Assembly: GCA_026394605.1 (NCBI GenBank)
Contig: JAPKXY010000013.1
Span: forward strand, 1 to 50,501
Direction: 5' to 3'
Source: Methanoregula sp.
Lineage (GTDB): Archaea; Halobacteriota; Methanomicrobia; Methanomicrobiales; Methanospirillaceae
Length of the DNA stretch: 50,501 bases
Both the position numbers and the translations under genes were made by a program. The notes beneath the pieces were generated by a model. The model did not search any database. It saw only the letters and a program-made list of their open reading frames with translations, and was not told the DNA's origin. Below are positions 9,284 to 18,436 of the stretch, one piece after another (position 1 is the first letter of the stretch; each line of letters begins with the position of its first letter).

Positions 9284-12200
9284 ATGCTGCAACTCTCGCC
9301 CGCAATGGAGGCGTACGAAAAGACGCTCCGAACGGCGCTTGATACGGCAATGGCGATCGCACGGCAGGCGCGGTTGCGGGGGCTCGATCCCTCCACAAAG
9401 GTGGAGATTCCGATCGCAAGCGACCTTGCTGACAGGGTAGAAGCACTCCTGGGCATCGGGGGTGTGGCAGTTCGTATCCGCGAGCTTGAGCAGCAGATGT
9501 CACGGGAGGAGGTGGCGCTCCGGATTGGCGATGATTTTGTCTTGCGACGGTTCGGGGAGACCAATCGGGAGCAGATTCTCGATCACGCAATCCGAACGGC
9601 GATGGCACTTCTGACAGAGGGTGTAGTAGCAGCACCGACTGAAGGCATCGCCAAGATCGGGATCGGAAAAAACGATGATGGAACCGAGTACCTGAAGATC
9701 TATTATGCAGGACCGATCCGGAGCGCCGGTGGCACTGCACAGGCACTCTCGGTGCTCGTGGGTGATTATGTACGGCGGGCGCTGGGCATCAACCGGTACA
9801 TCCCTCACCAGAATGAGGTCGAACGCTACATCGAGGAGATTCGGCAGTATAACAACATCATGAACCTCCAGTACCTTCCCAGTGAACAGGAAATCCGGCT
9901 TATTGTTACGAATTGTCCCGTCTGCATCGATGGCGAAGGAACAGAGCAGGAGGAAGTTTCCGGCTACCGCAACCTTGCACGGGTCGAGACCAATACCGTG
10001 CGGGGCGGCATGGCACTCGTTCTTGCAGAAGGCATTGCCGGAAAAGCCCCAAAGCTCCAGAAAAACGTCGAGCATATGAAGATGGATGGTTGGGAATGGC
10101 TCGAACAATTGACCGGCGGAGCGTTTAAGGGAAATTCTGAAGAGGATCATGCAGGTATCAAACCCAAGGATAAGTACTTGCGCGACCTTATCGGCGGGAG
10201 GCCGGTCTTCTCCCACCCGATGCGCAAAGGGGGGTTCCGGCTGCGGTATGGGCGGTCGCGTAATACCGGGTTTGCTGCTGCCGGGCTCAATCCATCAACA
10301 ATGCGCATACTCGGCAATTTTCTTGCTGTCGGCACGCAAATGAAGATCGAACGCCCCGGAAAGGCGTGCGGGATTGTTCCTGTCGATTCAATCCAGGGAC
10401 CGACCGTGCTCCTGAAGAGCGGCGATGTCCTGCGTGTTGATGATGAAACAACAGCAGAACAGATTGCTCCCGACATAGAGCGGATACTCGATGTCGGAGA
10501 GATCCTCATCTCCTTTGGTGAGTTCCTTGAGAATAATCACGTGCTCATCCCCCCAGCATACTGTGAGGAGTGGTGGCTTTTGGAAGGGGGGCAGCGACGA
10601 CCGAACGACGAAACGGAGGCGATTGCATTCGCACGAACCGGGGCGTATTTACACCCGGATTACACGTATCTCTGGGATGATCTTACCTGCGACCAGATCT
10701 CTTCACTTGCTGATATGGTCTCGGCACAGGGAAGATACCAAAGTGGACAGATTCTGCTCCCAAACACCCCTGCACTTAAAAACCTGCTGGAAGAGATCCT
10801 TCTCCCCCACACTGTCCGGGACTCTGCAATCTGGATCATGAACCCCCATGTCTTTCTTGCATGCCTGGGGCTTGATGAGCAATTAAAGAAAGTTGCCCTA
10901 TGGAACTCCGCCCCTTCCACGGACTCACTTGCCCTTGTCATGCACCTGAGCGCCCTCAAGATCCGATCGAGGGCAGGTATAAGGATAGGGGGGCGCATGG
11001 GACGACCCGGCAAGTCAAAACCGCGCAAGATGAACCCCCCACCCCATGTTCTCTTCCCTCTCGGCGAATCGGGGGGATCCCGCCGCTCTTTCCAGGAAGC
11101 GTCCAATCATACCCCCGAAGCGGATGCAGATTTTCTTGGGATTGATTTCCAGAAAGAAGGGGGGGTTATTGAGATTGAGGCTGGCAGGCGCAGGTGCACC
11201 GAATGCGGTGACGTGACATACAAAAATAGGTGCGACCGATGTTTGAAACACACTGTGCCGGTCTTTACCTGCCCGAAATGCAAGCGTGAGACTGATAACG
11301 AGCGCTGTCCGGGTTGTAATATCCCCACCACCAGCCAGCAGAGAGCAACGGTCAATGTGAAGGACGAATACCTTAAAACGATGGAACGTCTGGGGCTGAA
11401 ACCAGGCACTATCACGCTTGTCAAAGGCGTCAAAGGCGTAATCTCCCGTGAAAAGGCTGTCGAAGCGCTGGAGAAAGGGATCCTGCGGGCACAGCATGAG
11501 ATCTACGTCTTCAAGGACGGAACCACGCGGTTTGATATGATTGACCTCCCGCTCACCCATATCCGCCCAGCGGAAATAGGAGTAGATATCCAGACACTCC
11601 GCAGTCTGGGGTATGAGAACGATATCCACGGCATGGAGCTCTCCAACCTCTCCCAGGTGCTCGAGATGCATCCGCAGGACATCCTCATTTCAGACTCCTG
11701 CGCTGAGTATATGGTGAGAGTGGCCCAGTTTATCGACGATCTCCTGGTGAAGTCGTACGGGCTCCCCGCCTTCTATAACGCCAGAACACGCAATGACCTA
11801 ATCGGGCATCTCGTGATCGGACTCGCTCCGCACACGAGCGCCGGGGTGCTCGCGCGGATCATCGGATTTACGCGGGCGAATGTTGGCTATGCACATCCCT
11901 TTTTCCATGCTGCAAAACGCAGAAACTGCTTTTTCGGCGATACCGAGATTGAGGTATTTGACGGCAAGAGATGGAAGAGTAAACCAATCCGTCGTTTCGT
12001 GCTCGAAAACTTTGATGTGAGCAGGCCCGGCATAGACCGCCTTGGCACCTATTACTCGGATCCGGCACAGCCATGGTACACCCGCACCGTTGACACCGGC
12101 GGGATGATGCACATCCGTCGGATTACTTCAGTATCCATCCATCGCTCACCGGCAGTGCTCATCCGGTTCACCACGTCACGGGGCAGGGAGCTTGTTGTAA

Positions 12201-13192
12201 CTCCTGATCACGCGATGCTGATCTGGGATACAAGCTACCTGCGCAAGGTACGTGCGGTTGAGCTCAACGTGGGTGATTCCGTACCAGTTTTCGAGGGAGC
12301 GAACCTGCTCTCAGACCAGATCGCCGTTGCGGAAAACATCCCCTCGCCTGAAGAGAGGGTGTACTGCCTCACGGTATCTGATGAGCATACACTGGCCGCA
12401 AACGGTATTTTTACCGGGCAATGTGACGGAGATGAGGACTGCATCATGCTCCTTCTTGATGGTCTGATCAACTTTTCCCGTTCGTTCTTACCCGAGACCC
12501 GTGGTGGTTCCATGGACGCCCCCCTGGTCCTGACAAGCCGTATAGATCCTGCAGAAATTGATAAGGAAAGCCTGAACATCGATGTCTGTCAACAGTACCC
12601 GCTCGAGCTGTATACAGCAGCGCTCCAGTATGCAAGACCCAGGGAGGTTGAACCACTCATCGATCGTGTTGGGCACAGGCTCGGAACACCCGCCCAGCTG
12701 GAAGGCTTCTCCTTCACCCATGATACTTTTGATATTTCATCCGGTCCCCTCGAATCTACCTATACGCAGCTCAGGACAATGCTGGAGAAGCTGGAGGCGG
12801 AGCTCTGCCTTGCAGAGAAAATCCGTGCCGTGGATGTCGATGATGTGGCGGAGCGCGTACTCACTACCCATTTCATTCGCGATCTCATGGGAAACCTGAG
12901 CGCATTCTCCAAACAGAAGTTCCGGTGCACCAAGTGCAATACAACGTACCGGCGCATGCCGCTCTCTGGCAAGTGCACCAGGTACCGTGGCAAGGGAATC
13001 TGCAACGGCAACATCGTTCCCACGGTCCATGAAGGGTCGGTAAAAAAATATCTGGAAATGTCAAAGAATCTCTGCGCAAGGTACCATGTCTCGGAATACA
13101 CACGCCAGCGTATTGAAATGCTCGACCTTGCAATCACCTCAACGTTCGGCTCTGAAAAAGAACAGCAGCTCGGGCTCGCAGATTTTATATGA
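9284..13192 (+). CDS. polC: DNA polymerase D large subunit DP2 with intein
   Basis: Catalytic subunit of the replicative archaeal family D polymerase. The precursor is 1302 residues from the ATG at 9284 (GTG at 9194 and ATG at 9308 are alternatives), and 1137 after intein removal. The N-terminal domain ([17 protein letters not shown]) is followed by the central domain with [20 protein letters not shown]. Zinc clusters appear near residues 635-700 (CTECGD, CDRC, CPKC, CPGC) and near the C-terminus (CTKC). The catalytic motif NCDGDEDC is interrupted by the intein directly before its Cys. The small subunit DP1 is not in the window. It runs towards tRNA-Leu on the same strand. Confidence 0.97.
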   Translation: MLQLSPAMEAYEKTLRTALDTAMAIARQARLRGLDPSTKVEIPIASDLADRVEALLGIGGVAVRIRELEQQMSREEVALRIGDDFVLRRFGETNREQILDHAIRTAMALLTEGVVAAPTEGIAKIGIGKNDDGTEYLKIYYAGPIRSAGGTAQALSVLVGDYVRRALGINRYIPHQNEVERYIEEIRQYNNIMNLQYLPSEQEIRLIVTNCPVCIDGEGTEQEEVSGYRNLARVETNTVRGGMALVLAEGIAGKAPKLQKNVEHMKMDGWEWLEQLTGGAFKGNSEEDHAGIKPKDKYLRDLIGGRPVFSHPMRKGGFRLRYGRSRNTGFAAAGLNPSTMRILGNFLAVGTQMKIERPGKACGIVPVDSIQGPTVLLKSGDVLRVDDETTAEQIAPDIERILDVGEILISFGEFLENNHVLIPPAYCEEWWLLEGGQRRPNDETEAIAFARTGAYLHPDYTYLWDDLTCDQISSLADMVSAQGRYQSGQILLPNTPALKNLLEEILLPHTVRDSAIWIMNPHVFLACLGLDEQLKKVALWNSAPSTDSLALVMHLSALKIRSRAGIRIGGRMGRPGKSKPRKMNPPPHVLFPLGESGGSRRSFQEASNHTPEADADFLGIDFQKEGGVIEIEAGRRRCTECGDVTYKNRCDRCLKHTVPVFTCPKCKRETDNERCPGCNIPTTSQQRATVNVKDEYLKTMERLGLKPGTITLVKGVKGVISREKAVEALEKGILRAQHEIYVFKDGTTRFDMIDLPLTHIRPAEIGVDIQTLRSLGYENDIHGMELSNLSQVLEMHPQDILISDSCAEYMVRVAQFIDDLLVKSYGLPAFYNARTRNDLIGHLVIGLAPHTSAGVLARIIGFTRANVGYAHPFFHAAKRRNCFFGDTEIEVFDGKRWKSKPIRRFVLENFDVSRPGIDRLGTYYSDPAQPWYTRTVDTGGMMHIRRITSVSIHRSPAVLIRFTTSRGRELVVTPDHAMLIWDTSYLRKVRAVELNVGDSVPVFEGANLLSDQIAVAENIPSPEERVYCLTVSDEHTLAANGIFTGQCDGDEDCIMLLLDGLINFSRSFLPETRGGSMDAPLVLTSRIDPAEIDKESLNIDVCQQYPLELYTAALQYARPREVEPLIDRVGHRLGTPAQLEGFSFTHDTFDISSGPLESTYTQLRTMLEKLEAELCLAEKIRAVDVDDVAERVLTTHFIRDLMGNLSAFSKQKFRCTKCNTTYRRMPLSGKCTRYRGKGICNGNIVPTVHEGSVKKYLEMSKNLCARYHVSEYTRQRIEMLDLAITSTFGSEKEQQLGLADFI
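11927..12421 (+). mobile_element. Mini-intein in DP2 (no homing endonuclease)
   Basis: An in-frame 165-residue insertion at residues 882-1046 of the precursor. It starts with Cys ([13 protein letters not shown], block A), has the block B motif TPDH, and ends with block [19 protein letters not shown]...IFTGQ before the extein Cys. There is no room for a LAGLIDADG endonuclease, so it should not be able to home. The last intein residue is Gln rather than Asn, and the residue before it is Gly rather than His. Inteins at this PolD site ending in Gln are known from other archaea; the Gly is less usual. The insertion splits RRN from CDGDED at the catalytic Asp motif, so activity should depend on splicing. 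Confidence 0.93.
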
Positions 13193-13249
13193 TGTCCCCG
13201 TTTTAACGAAACGACGGTTCTGGTAAACTGAGAACACAACTGCGCTACC

Positions 13250-13257
13250 TTTAATAT
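13250..13257 (+). promoter_or_regulatory. TATA box for tRNA-Leu
   Basis: TTTAATAT lies about 28-35 bases before the first base of the mature tRNA, the usual archaeal spacing. Confidence 0.6.
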
Positions 13258-13284
13258 GATGCCGGTCAAATAATGACCTCGCAA

Positions 13285-13369
13285 GCGGGGATAGCCAAGC
13301 CCGGCTAACGGCGATAGACTCAAGATCTATTCTCGAAGGAGTTCGTCGGTTCAAATCCGGCTCCCCGCA
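13285..13369 (+). tRNA. tRNA-Leu (anticodon CAA)
   Basis: An 85-base class II tRNA. The acceptor stem GCGGGGA pairs with TCCCCGC, the discriminator is A, and no CCA is encoded. The anticodon stem ATAGA/TCTAT encloses loop CTCAAGA, giving anticodon CAA, which reads UUG. The D stem is GCC/GGC. The T arm is GTCGG-TTCAAAT-CCGGC. The long variable arm between them is typical of leucine. No intron is seen. Confidence 0.95.
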
Positions 13370-13385
13370 TTATTATCCGGATATC

Positions 13386-13391
13386 TTTTTT
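13386..13391 (+). terminator. T-tract after tRNA-Leu
   Basis: Six T residues 17 bases after the tRNA 3' end, typical of archaeal tRNA termination. Confidence 0.5.
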
Positions 13392-13536
13392 AAATCTCAA
13401 TATGTGTCAGGCAGCATACAGGTATATTCCATTGATATATCAGGACTAAAAAAAAACCAGAATAATCAGAGAATAGTAATATTTCGTCCTAAAACAAAAT
13501 CTGAGCACGTTACGCGCACATACAGCGTCAGTAGAA

Positions 13537-13545
13537 AGGAGAGGT
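13537..13545 (+). promoter_or_regulatory. Shine-Dalgarno before the CTG of aIF1A
   Basis: AGGAGAGGT lies four bases before an in-frame CTG at 13550. An in-frame TAG at 13532-13534 rules out any start further upstream, and no ATG, GTG or TTG lies between that stop and the conserved coding region. Confidence 0.6.
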
Positions 13546-13549
13546 CGTA

Positions 13550-13873
13550 CTGACAGATAACAAAAAGTTCAATGGCGAAGAACGATCGGAAGCCACGGGA
13601 GAAATTATACGGGTAAAACTCCCGCAGAAGCGGAACCGCGAGATGTTCGGGTGTGCAGAATTGATGATGGGCGCAAATCACATCCGTGTGAGGTGCTTCG
13701 ATGGCGTCACCCGGATGGGAAGGATCAAGGGCAAAATCAAGAAAAAGGTCTGGATCCGCGAAGGAGATATTCTGATCGTCATCCCATGGAATTTCCAGGA
13801 TGAAAAATGTGATATCATCTACCGGTACACGGGGCCTCAGGTGGAGTGGCTCCGGAGAAATAATTATCTCTAG
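13550..13873 (+). CDS. eif1A: Translation initiation factor aIF1A, apparent CUG start
   Basis: OB-fold factor that binds the ribosomal A site and promotes scanning and start selection. The conserved body is clear: GEIIRVKLP, MFGCAELMMGANHIRVRCFDG, KKKVWIREGDILIVIPW and IIYRYTGPQVEWL. The first ATG in frame (13643) would remove the first strand of the OB fold and the N-terminal tail. The only start that keeps them and follows a Shine-Dalgarno is CTG at 13550, giving 107 residues (MTDNKKFNGEERSEATG...). An ATT at 13604 is less likely because its GGGAG is only two bases away. The gene follows tRNA-Leu with its own AT-rich promoter region (~13476-13486). The family call is firm; the start is inferred. 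Confidence 0.93.
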   Translation: MTDNKKFNGEERSEATGEIIRVKLPQKRNREMFGCAELMMGANHIRVRCFDGVTRMGRIKGKIKKKVWIREGDILIVIPWNFQDEKCDIIYRYTGPQVEWLRRNNYL

Positions 13874-13883
13874 GCATTTTTTT
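13874..13883 (+). terminator. T-tract after aIF1A
   Basis: A run of seven T (13877-13883) four bases after the stop codon. Confidence 0.5.
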
Positions 13884-13933
13884 AATCGTTCTCATCAGCT
13901 TAAAAATGAATATTGGTTTTACTCTGTTCCCCG

Positions 13934-14716
13934 TTACAGGCTCTTTACCATGATGTCATAACGCTTGATGACAAGCTTATCCGTAGTTGGTAGCTGGTAG
14001 GAGCCAGGGGCGGTTTCAGTCCATTTAAGAGTGTTCACGAAATAATTTCTCCAGGCTACAGAGAAATTATTGTTTGGATCAGGAATGTACTGGACTATAA
14101 CTTGGTTGTTATCGAATGAAATTTCGGTAAAGTTGGTCTCTGCCATCTGCATTTTCACGGTTCCGACGCCCCTCCGAGATAACAGTTCAGTTGAATTCAT
14201 TCCAATCAGGTATATTACAGCAGTGATTTTTCCATATACCGGGTCAGTGTCAATAAACCATCGGGGTTCTGCGAGCATAAATGAACCAGTCTCAAGGTTC
14301 CGCCGGCTCATAACTGCCCCGTTTTCAATGGTAATTACCTGTTGTGAAGCCGCCGACTCATATTGTATTTGACCCGGATGGAATGTTATATCGATACCGC
14401 TGCTATCTGTAATTCTGAATGAAGGAGTTGGGGTCATCATCGTATTATAGACGGTAAGTGGTCCCCCCTCGACCTTCAAAGACGTTTCCTTGTACGGCAC
14501 ATTCTTGTAGCTCAGGCTTTTGATATCGTTTTGCAGCACGATCATGTTCTTTTCCATGATCCGCTGATCTGCGCTCGCCTGTTGCTGCATGAGAACTGGA
14601 TACCCATAGAGAGAAACAAGTCCGATTCCGACAACGACCAGAGAGAAGATCAGAAGAAACCCAATCGCCTCAGATACGCCGCACTCATTTTTTACAATAC
14701 TATAGTCCCCTTCCAT
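13934..14716 (-). CDS. Pilin-like protein, DUF7289-type
   Basis: Last gene of a six-gene operon; 260 residues. A short polar N-terminus (MEGDYSIVKNEC) is followed by GVSEAIGFLLIFSLVVVGIG, which has the G-V-S-x-x-I-G pattern and hydrophobic helix of archaeal pilins. A beta-rich outer domain with many Asn/Thr sites follows. The charged residue that normally precedes the prepilin peptidase site is replaced by Cys. I think it resembles the haloarchaeal DUF7289 group, from memory only. It overlaps the upstream gene by one base. Probable role: a subunit of a surface filament or a secretion pseudopilus. Confidence 0.75.
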   Translation of the reverse strand: MEGDYSIVKNECGVSEAIGFLLIFSLVVVGIGLVSLYGYPVLMQQQASADQRIMEKNMIVLQNDIKSLSYKNVPYKETSLKVEGGPLTVYNTMMTPTPSFRITDSSGIDITFHPGQIQYESAASQQVITIENGAVMSRRNLETGSFMLAEPRWFIDTDPVYGKITAVIYLIGMNSTELLSRRGVGTVKMQMAETNFTEISFDNNQVIVQYIPDPNNNFSVAWRNYFVNTLKWTETAPGSYQLPTTDKLVIKRYDIMVKSL

Positions 14717-15168
14717 CAGAACCCCTCTGAATCAAAGCTGATCCTGTTCATACCTCTGCCTGTTGTGTTACCTGCAACTCCGCGTGTCGCTCCAATACCC
14801 GCAAGGGATATCTTGCTACTGATAAAATCGCGCGATACCTTCACATCCTGATCTGTCGGGTTTGCACCCTGCCCAATCTCGACAAAGTAGTCCTTGGTTG
14901 CTACGTCGTCCGGGAGATCAAAACTGGTTGATATTGTCCCATTATACGGGGCGGTTACATACACATCGACAATACGGGTGCTGATGCCGTTGCCGATGTC
15001 AGTAAACGCCGAATAACTGACCTGATTGGCAGGGCTCTCCATGAAATGGGTATTTACCAGCAGCATCATCACTACCAGGAGGAACATGAGGATGCCACTG
15101 ATCATTACATATTCGATGAGGCTTGACACGCCTGCGTCCATGTGCTGATCAATAGGTTGCTGTTTCAT
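14716..15168 (-). CDS. Pilin-like protein with N-terminal helix
   Basis: A 150-residue protein with a segment DAGVSSLIEYVMISGILMFL close to the N-terminus. A Gly-Val-Ser pattern is followed a few residues later by Glu, as in type IV pilins. About 100 residues follow outside the membrane, with several Asn-x-Ser/Thr sites. Start: ATG at 15168, or ATG at 15141, which has TTGATC five bases before it. It sits in the middle of the six-gene cluster with overlaps on both sides, so the products are likely made together. Confidence 0.72.
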   Translation of the reverse strand: MKQQPIDQHMDAGVSSLIEYVMISGILMFLLVVMMLLVNTHFMESPANQVSYSAFTDIGNGISTRIVDVYVTAPYNGTISTSFDLPDDVATKDYFVEIGQGANPTDQDVKVSRDFISSKISLAGIGATRGVAGNTTGRGMNRISFDSEGF

Positions 15169-15508
15169 TGTATGCAGTCACTCCATTGTTGTAATGGATT
15201 TCAAAAGTCTTATTGAATGGCAATCCCTGCGGTGCTTGGGTGATCCTGAACGAAACGACGGCATTCTTCCTGTCCATAGCGATGGATGCCATGTCCTTTA
15301 AAACCTTATCCATATCCGCATCAGAACATGCAATCACTTCTTCCCTTACAGAGCGGATATCATTTTTTGGAAATTCCAATACCCCTTCAGCCGTGGTCTG
15401 TCCAACGACTGTTGACTGGTTGACGACAATCGCAAGAAAAAATAAAGAAAAACTCACGATAAATCCCATAAGCACGATCCATTGCGCATCGTCATTCAGT
15501 CGCGCCAT
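15149..15508 (-). CDS. Small pilin-operon membrane protein
   Basis: About 119 residues from the ATG at 15508 (MARLNDDAQWIVLMGFIVSF). An earlier ATG at 15562 would add a Pro/Arg-rich stretch lying within the upstream gene and looks wrong. One N-terminal membrane helix is followed by a small outer domain (residues 45-119). DDAQW before the helix is acidic, unlike a classical cleavable prepilin leader. It overlaps both neighbours. I do not recognise a characterised family; the cluster context suggests a minor pilin-like subunit. Confidence 0.7.
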   Translation of the reverse strand: MARLNDDAQWIVLMGFIVSFSLFFLAIVVNQSTVVGQTTAEGVLEFPKNDIRSVREEVIACSDADMDKVLKDMASIAMDRKNAVVSFRITQAPQGLPFNKTFEIHYNNGVTAYNETATY

Positions 15509-16008
15509 AAGAGCACCTCCACGAGCACTGTCTGGACACCGGGGCGGAGTCCCACCCCGCAAAGATTATTACAATCATTCAGGTGCACCCATTCCGTCAC
15601 CCTTACCGCATGCTCTCCTCCGGTCAGGTTGCGGGAATGAGTAAGGTGATACTTGTTAACGGTATTTGTACCCGTCCGATAATAGAGATCGGCACTGAGC
15701 TGGAGATTATCATATGATCCCGCCGTTGTGCTATTGCAGAAAGTGAGAAACGTTTCCCTGAATCTCTCTGTCTCCTTATTCTTGATGATGTTCTGGAGCA
15801 TACTCTGTCCAGATTCTGCCGTGCTATTGGGGGTATTCATCATTCTTAACGCATCACTTCCGAGCTGTTCCAATTGCATGTCGCTGATGTGAGTATCACC
15901 CGGAGTATACATGGACGTGGTGCTGACAACGATATAGGCAGTGAGTAGCATAATCAATCCTGCAGCAATCCCCTCAATGGTGAAGAGTTGTCCGTCAGAA
16001 TTTACCAT
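15496..16008 (-). CDS. Pilin-operon protein, DUF7288-like
   Basis: A 170-residue protein. The N-terminus MVNSDGQLFTIEGIAAGLIMLLTAYIVV contains an IEG motif just before a single membrane helix. The outer part ends with a pair of Cys (DCNNLC) followed by a hydrophobic strand (TVLVEVLLWRD). It overlaps the upstream gene by 7 bases. It looks like the haloarchaeal DUF7288 group, from memory; function unknown. Confidence 0.7.
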   Translation of the reverse strand: MVNSDGQLFTIEGIAAGLIMLLTAYIVVSTTSMYTPGDTHISDMQLEQLGSDALRMMNTPNSTAESGQSMLQNIIKNKETERFRETFLTFCNSTTAGSYDNLQLSADLYYRTGTNTVNKYHLTHSRNLTGGEHAVRVTEWVHLNDCNNLCGVGLRPGVQTVLVEVLLWRD

Positions 16009-17078
16009 ATGGCAACCTCCAGGACGCCCTCTTTGAGGATGGGTCGCGTTACATGGTTATAGTCATAGGGATAAGGAATGGTGAAGCTGTTGTTGAAGAA
16101 GTTATCCGCCTGTTCCAGTTTGTATGTGTAATTGATATACAACTGTGTGTTGTCACTTGCCATGCCATAGAAGAATCCTGGTGAGAATATTACCGATACA
16201 TTGTCAGTCACGCTTGCAGGTAATGCTGGTACTGTGGTGGTTCCTCCATCAATATAGACACTTACCATTGGATCAGGGCCCAGATATTCGCGGACTTTGC
16301 CGAAAGGTTGTGCAGGGTTCTGCCGGAAAATTTCGATGGCGCTTAAATTAATCCCATTGTTTGCACCGGGATGAAACACTCCTGCCCCGCGCATATTGGA
16401 TATATTCACCATGATCCGGTCCCTCAGGGGGTTAATCTGGTAGGCGGGGATCTGGTAGGCGGGGATCTGGTTTGCGAGGTTCGTTATATTCCTGATGAGT
16501 TCGGTGCAGTTCAGCTGGACGGAAAAGACATGTTTTGTCACATTTGCCGATAGTCCGGAATTTCTGAAGTTAGGGGCATTGATTGTCGAATTGCTGGGAT
16601 ATTTAATCTTCACGAGACGTCGGATATATCCATATCCGTCCGGCCGGATGTCGCCGACAGAATGGCTCATCGTGGCATCGAAGGTGCTAAGTGAGATATT
16701 AAAAAGGTACGGGCGATCGCCAAATATCACCCGGTGCTGGTAGTCATCTGGATAGTGAAATGAGGTACTGCAGAAAAACCGCTCCACTTTGCTTAATTTC
16801 AGGATATTGGGGGTGTCTTTTTCGATCGAGAGTCCGAATCGTTCAATGTCATCCTTTTGAAGATCATCCTTAATTTCCCATGGTGGATTTGATGGCCAAC
16901 CTGGATCTTCGACAAGGATAACACCAGTGCGATATGCGACGGCATCATAATCGATCGTTCCTCCCTGCAGACTGATGAGGAGTCCTGGGATCATCGTTGC
17001 GACCCAGATAAAAGCGATCATGAAGATCGTCATGCCCGCAAGAAAGTCAATGGATAGATATGCATGATCATTAAGCAT
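16002..17078 (-). CDS. Large pilin-operon protein, DUF7287-like
   Basis: A 358-residue protein, the largest of the cluster. The N-terminus LSIDFLAGMTIFMIAFIWVATMIPGLL is one membrane helix with an acidic residue at its start. The outer domain is beta-rich with many Asn-Ser/Thr sites and ends in a hydrophobic strand (EGVLEVAIW), like its neighbour. A tandem duplication of five residues (QIPAY twice) is seen about two thirds of the way along. It overlaps both neighbours by 7-8 bases. Exact function unknown. Confidence 0.7.
   Translation of the reverse strand: MLNDHAYLSIDFLAGMTIFMIAFIWVATMIPGLLISLQGGTIDYDAVAYRTGVILVEDPGWPSNPPWEIKDDLQKDDIERFGLSIEKDTPNILKLSKVERFFCSTSFHYPDDYQHRVIFGDRPYLFNISLSTFDATMSHSVGDIRPDGYGYIRRLVKIKYPSNSTINAPNFRNSGLSANVTKHVFSVQLNCTELIRNITNLANQIPAYQIPAYQINPLRDRIMVNISNMRGAGVFHPGANNGINLSAIEIFRQNPAQPFGKVREYLGPDPMVSVYIDGGTTTVPALPASVTDNVSVIFSPGFFYGMASDNTQLYINYTYKLEQADNFFNNSFTIPYPYDYNHVTRPILKEGVLEVAIW
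16436..16465. repeat. 15-bp tandem duplication inside the pilin-operon gene
   Basis: TCTGGTAGGCGGGGA occurs twice in a row (16436-16450 and 16451-16465), followed by a partial third copy TCTGG. On the coding (minus) strand it adds QIPAY in frame. It looks like a recent slippage event. Confidence 0.85.
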
Positions 17079-17679
17079 AGGACGGAATTAACCCCCCTGA
17101 AACCGCATCAAATAACAAAACCCGCGCCGTGCCCTGCCGGTTTAATATTAAAGTGTATTTGCCATTTTCCAGTTCCAGTTTCTGGATCCATTCATCCTTG
17201 GATGGGTTATCGCCAAAGATCAGCGCGGAATTACGCCTGATGATCTCTTTTGGTGCGATGAACGTACCCGCGACAATCTCCGGTTCCGGTAATCCACCTT
17301 GCCATGGGACCAATGTCCATCCTGTCTGGTCATAATACGCGAGTGTGCTCCGATTCTCATACCGGACACCGAACATCCACTTTGATGAATTTCCCGCTGG
17401 ATCGAGGTCTTTTCCACGGATATAATGGATCGTAAAGTTCGATGATACGCCTTCTCTCTCCAAAAGAACACGAGGAATCTGATCGATGGCATCTTCAAAG
17501 GCGATTGAGGGAGGTTGACCGGTAGTGGATAGCGGGAGGAGACCCACATTGACCTTTATGCCGGTTTGCGGTAAGGATTGTGGACTTACAAATGATCCTA
17601 AGCCTGCAAGGTAACCTACAATGACGAGCGATATAACAAGGAGTGTGAAAAGGAGTATGAGGATGCCGGATCTGCGCAT
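17071..17679 (-). CDS. First gene of the pilin-like operon, membrane-anchored protein
   Basis: A 202-residue protein with an N-terminal signal anchor (MRRSGILILLFTLLVISLVIVGYLAGLG) and an outer domain of about 170 residues. Two Arg precede the hydrophobic stretch. No family recognised. It is the promoter-proximal gene of the cluster and overlaps the next by 8 bases. The AT-rich spacer upstream, shared with a divergent GNAT gene, should hold its promoter. Confidence 0.7.
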   Translation of the reverse strand: MRRSGILILLFTLLVISLVIVGYLAGLGSFVSPQSLPQTGIKVNVGLLPLSTTGQPPSIAFEDAIDQIPRVLLEREGVSSNFTIHYIRGKDLDPAGNSSKWMFGVRYENRSTLAYYDQTGWTLVPWQGGLPEPEIVAGTFIAPKEIIRRNSALIFGDNPSKDEWIQKLELENGKYTLILNRQGTARVLLFDAVSGGLIPSYA

Positions 17680-17723
17680 GGTCTTCCTTAAAGGCTAATA
17701 GGTGGGAAATGAGATATAAATAT

Positions 17724-17737
17724 TGGTTATATAACCA
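17724..17737. promoter_or_regulatory. 14-bp palindrome in a divergent promoter
   Basis: TGGTTATATAACCA is a perfect palindrome between the pilin-like operon (minus) and the GNAT gene (plus). Its centre is TATA-like in both directions, so it can be a shared core promoter or the site of a dimeric regulator. Another AT-rich element (ATATAAATAT) is adjacent. Confidence 0.5.
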
Positions 17738-17749
17738 TTAAAGGTAATA

Positions 17750-18223
17750 ATGCTCTTTTCAGATAAGATTGACATGACGATTAATGTTAGGGAGCTTCTG
17801 GTTTCGGAATTCGGCATGGCAGAAAAAGTCTGGCAGAATTACCATCAGCAGAAGGCAGATCCTGCGGCAGACAGGATTTTTGCCGTCTTTGTTGATGGCG
17901 CTCTTGCCGGGGTGGCCAGATGCAAGCTGCATACTGACGGGAATGAACTCGATGGAGTCTACGTGCTCGAACAGTTCCGCGGGCAGGGGCTGGCGCGGCG
18001 GGTGGTGGAGAGTCTCATCACCGCATGCGGCGATGCTATGCTCTATCTCCATTCGACACTTGAACTGATTCAGTTCTACCGCTCATTTGGATTTGTCCCT
18101 ATCCAGGAGGACGATCTCCCCCGAACCATCAAGGAGAGATTTGCTATGTGTTTTGGTGAGATGATGGGGTGCAACGTCTGCCCTATGCGCAGGGATCCTC
18201 TGCTGGCAAAGAGAGGTCAGTAA
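17750..18223 (+). CDS. GNAT family N-acetyltransferase
   Basis: A 157-residue protein. The acetyl-CoA binding motif is RGQGLARRVVESLI, preceded by the strand GVYVLEQF and followed by LHSTLELIQFYRSFGFVP, as in GNAT motif A/B. The C-terminus carries CNVCPMRRDP, a small Cys pair that could bind metal. Starts at 17750 and 17774 are both possible; the second (MTINVRELLV) looks more natural. The substrate is unknown. It is transcribed divergently from the pilin-like operon. Confidence 0.8.
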   Translation: MLFSDKIDMTINVRELLVSEFGMAEKVWQNYHQQKADPAADRIFAVFVDGALAGVARCKLHTDGNELDGVYVLEQFRGQGLARRVVESLITACGDAMLYLHSTLELIQFYRSFGFVPIQEDDLPRTIKERFAMCFGEMMGCNVCPMRRDPLLAKRGQ

Positions 18224-18436
18224 CCAACGAGTACTGTTCCAATACTTCTCCGGAAGGTTGGCTACCGGGGTTTTTCCCTGAATGCAGGACTCTGTACGCC
18301 ATTCACAGAAAATGATACGTACCATTGTCCAGAACGGTTCCGTTACAAAGGCACGTTTGCCATTGGCTTTACAGCGGGATACCGGTTGAAGAGGCAAAAC
18401 GTGGAGGGATACCGCGTCCCGTATGTTTGAGAAGCG

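Noticed and set aside
13137-13369. Intron in the tRNA-Leu gene
   Set aside because: The anticodon loop has exactly seven bases (CTCAAGA), and the extra bases are explained by the long class II variable arm.
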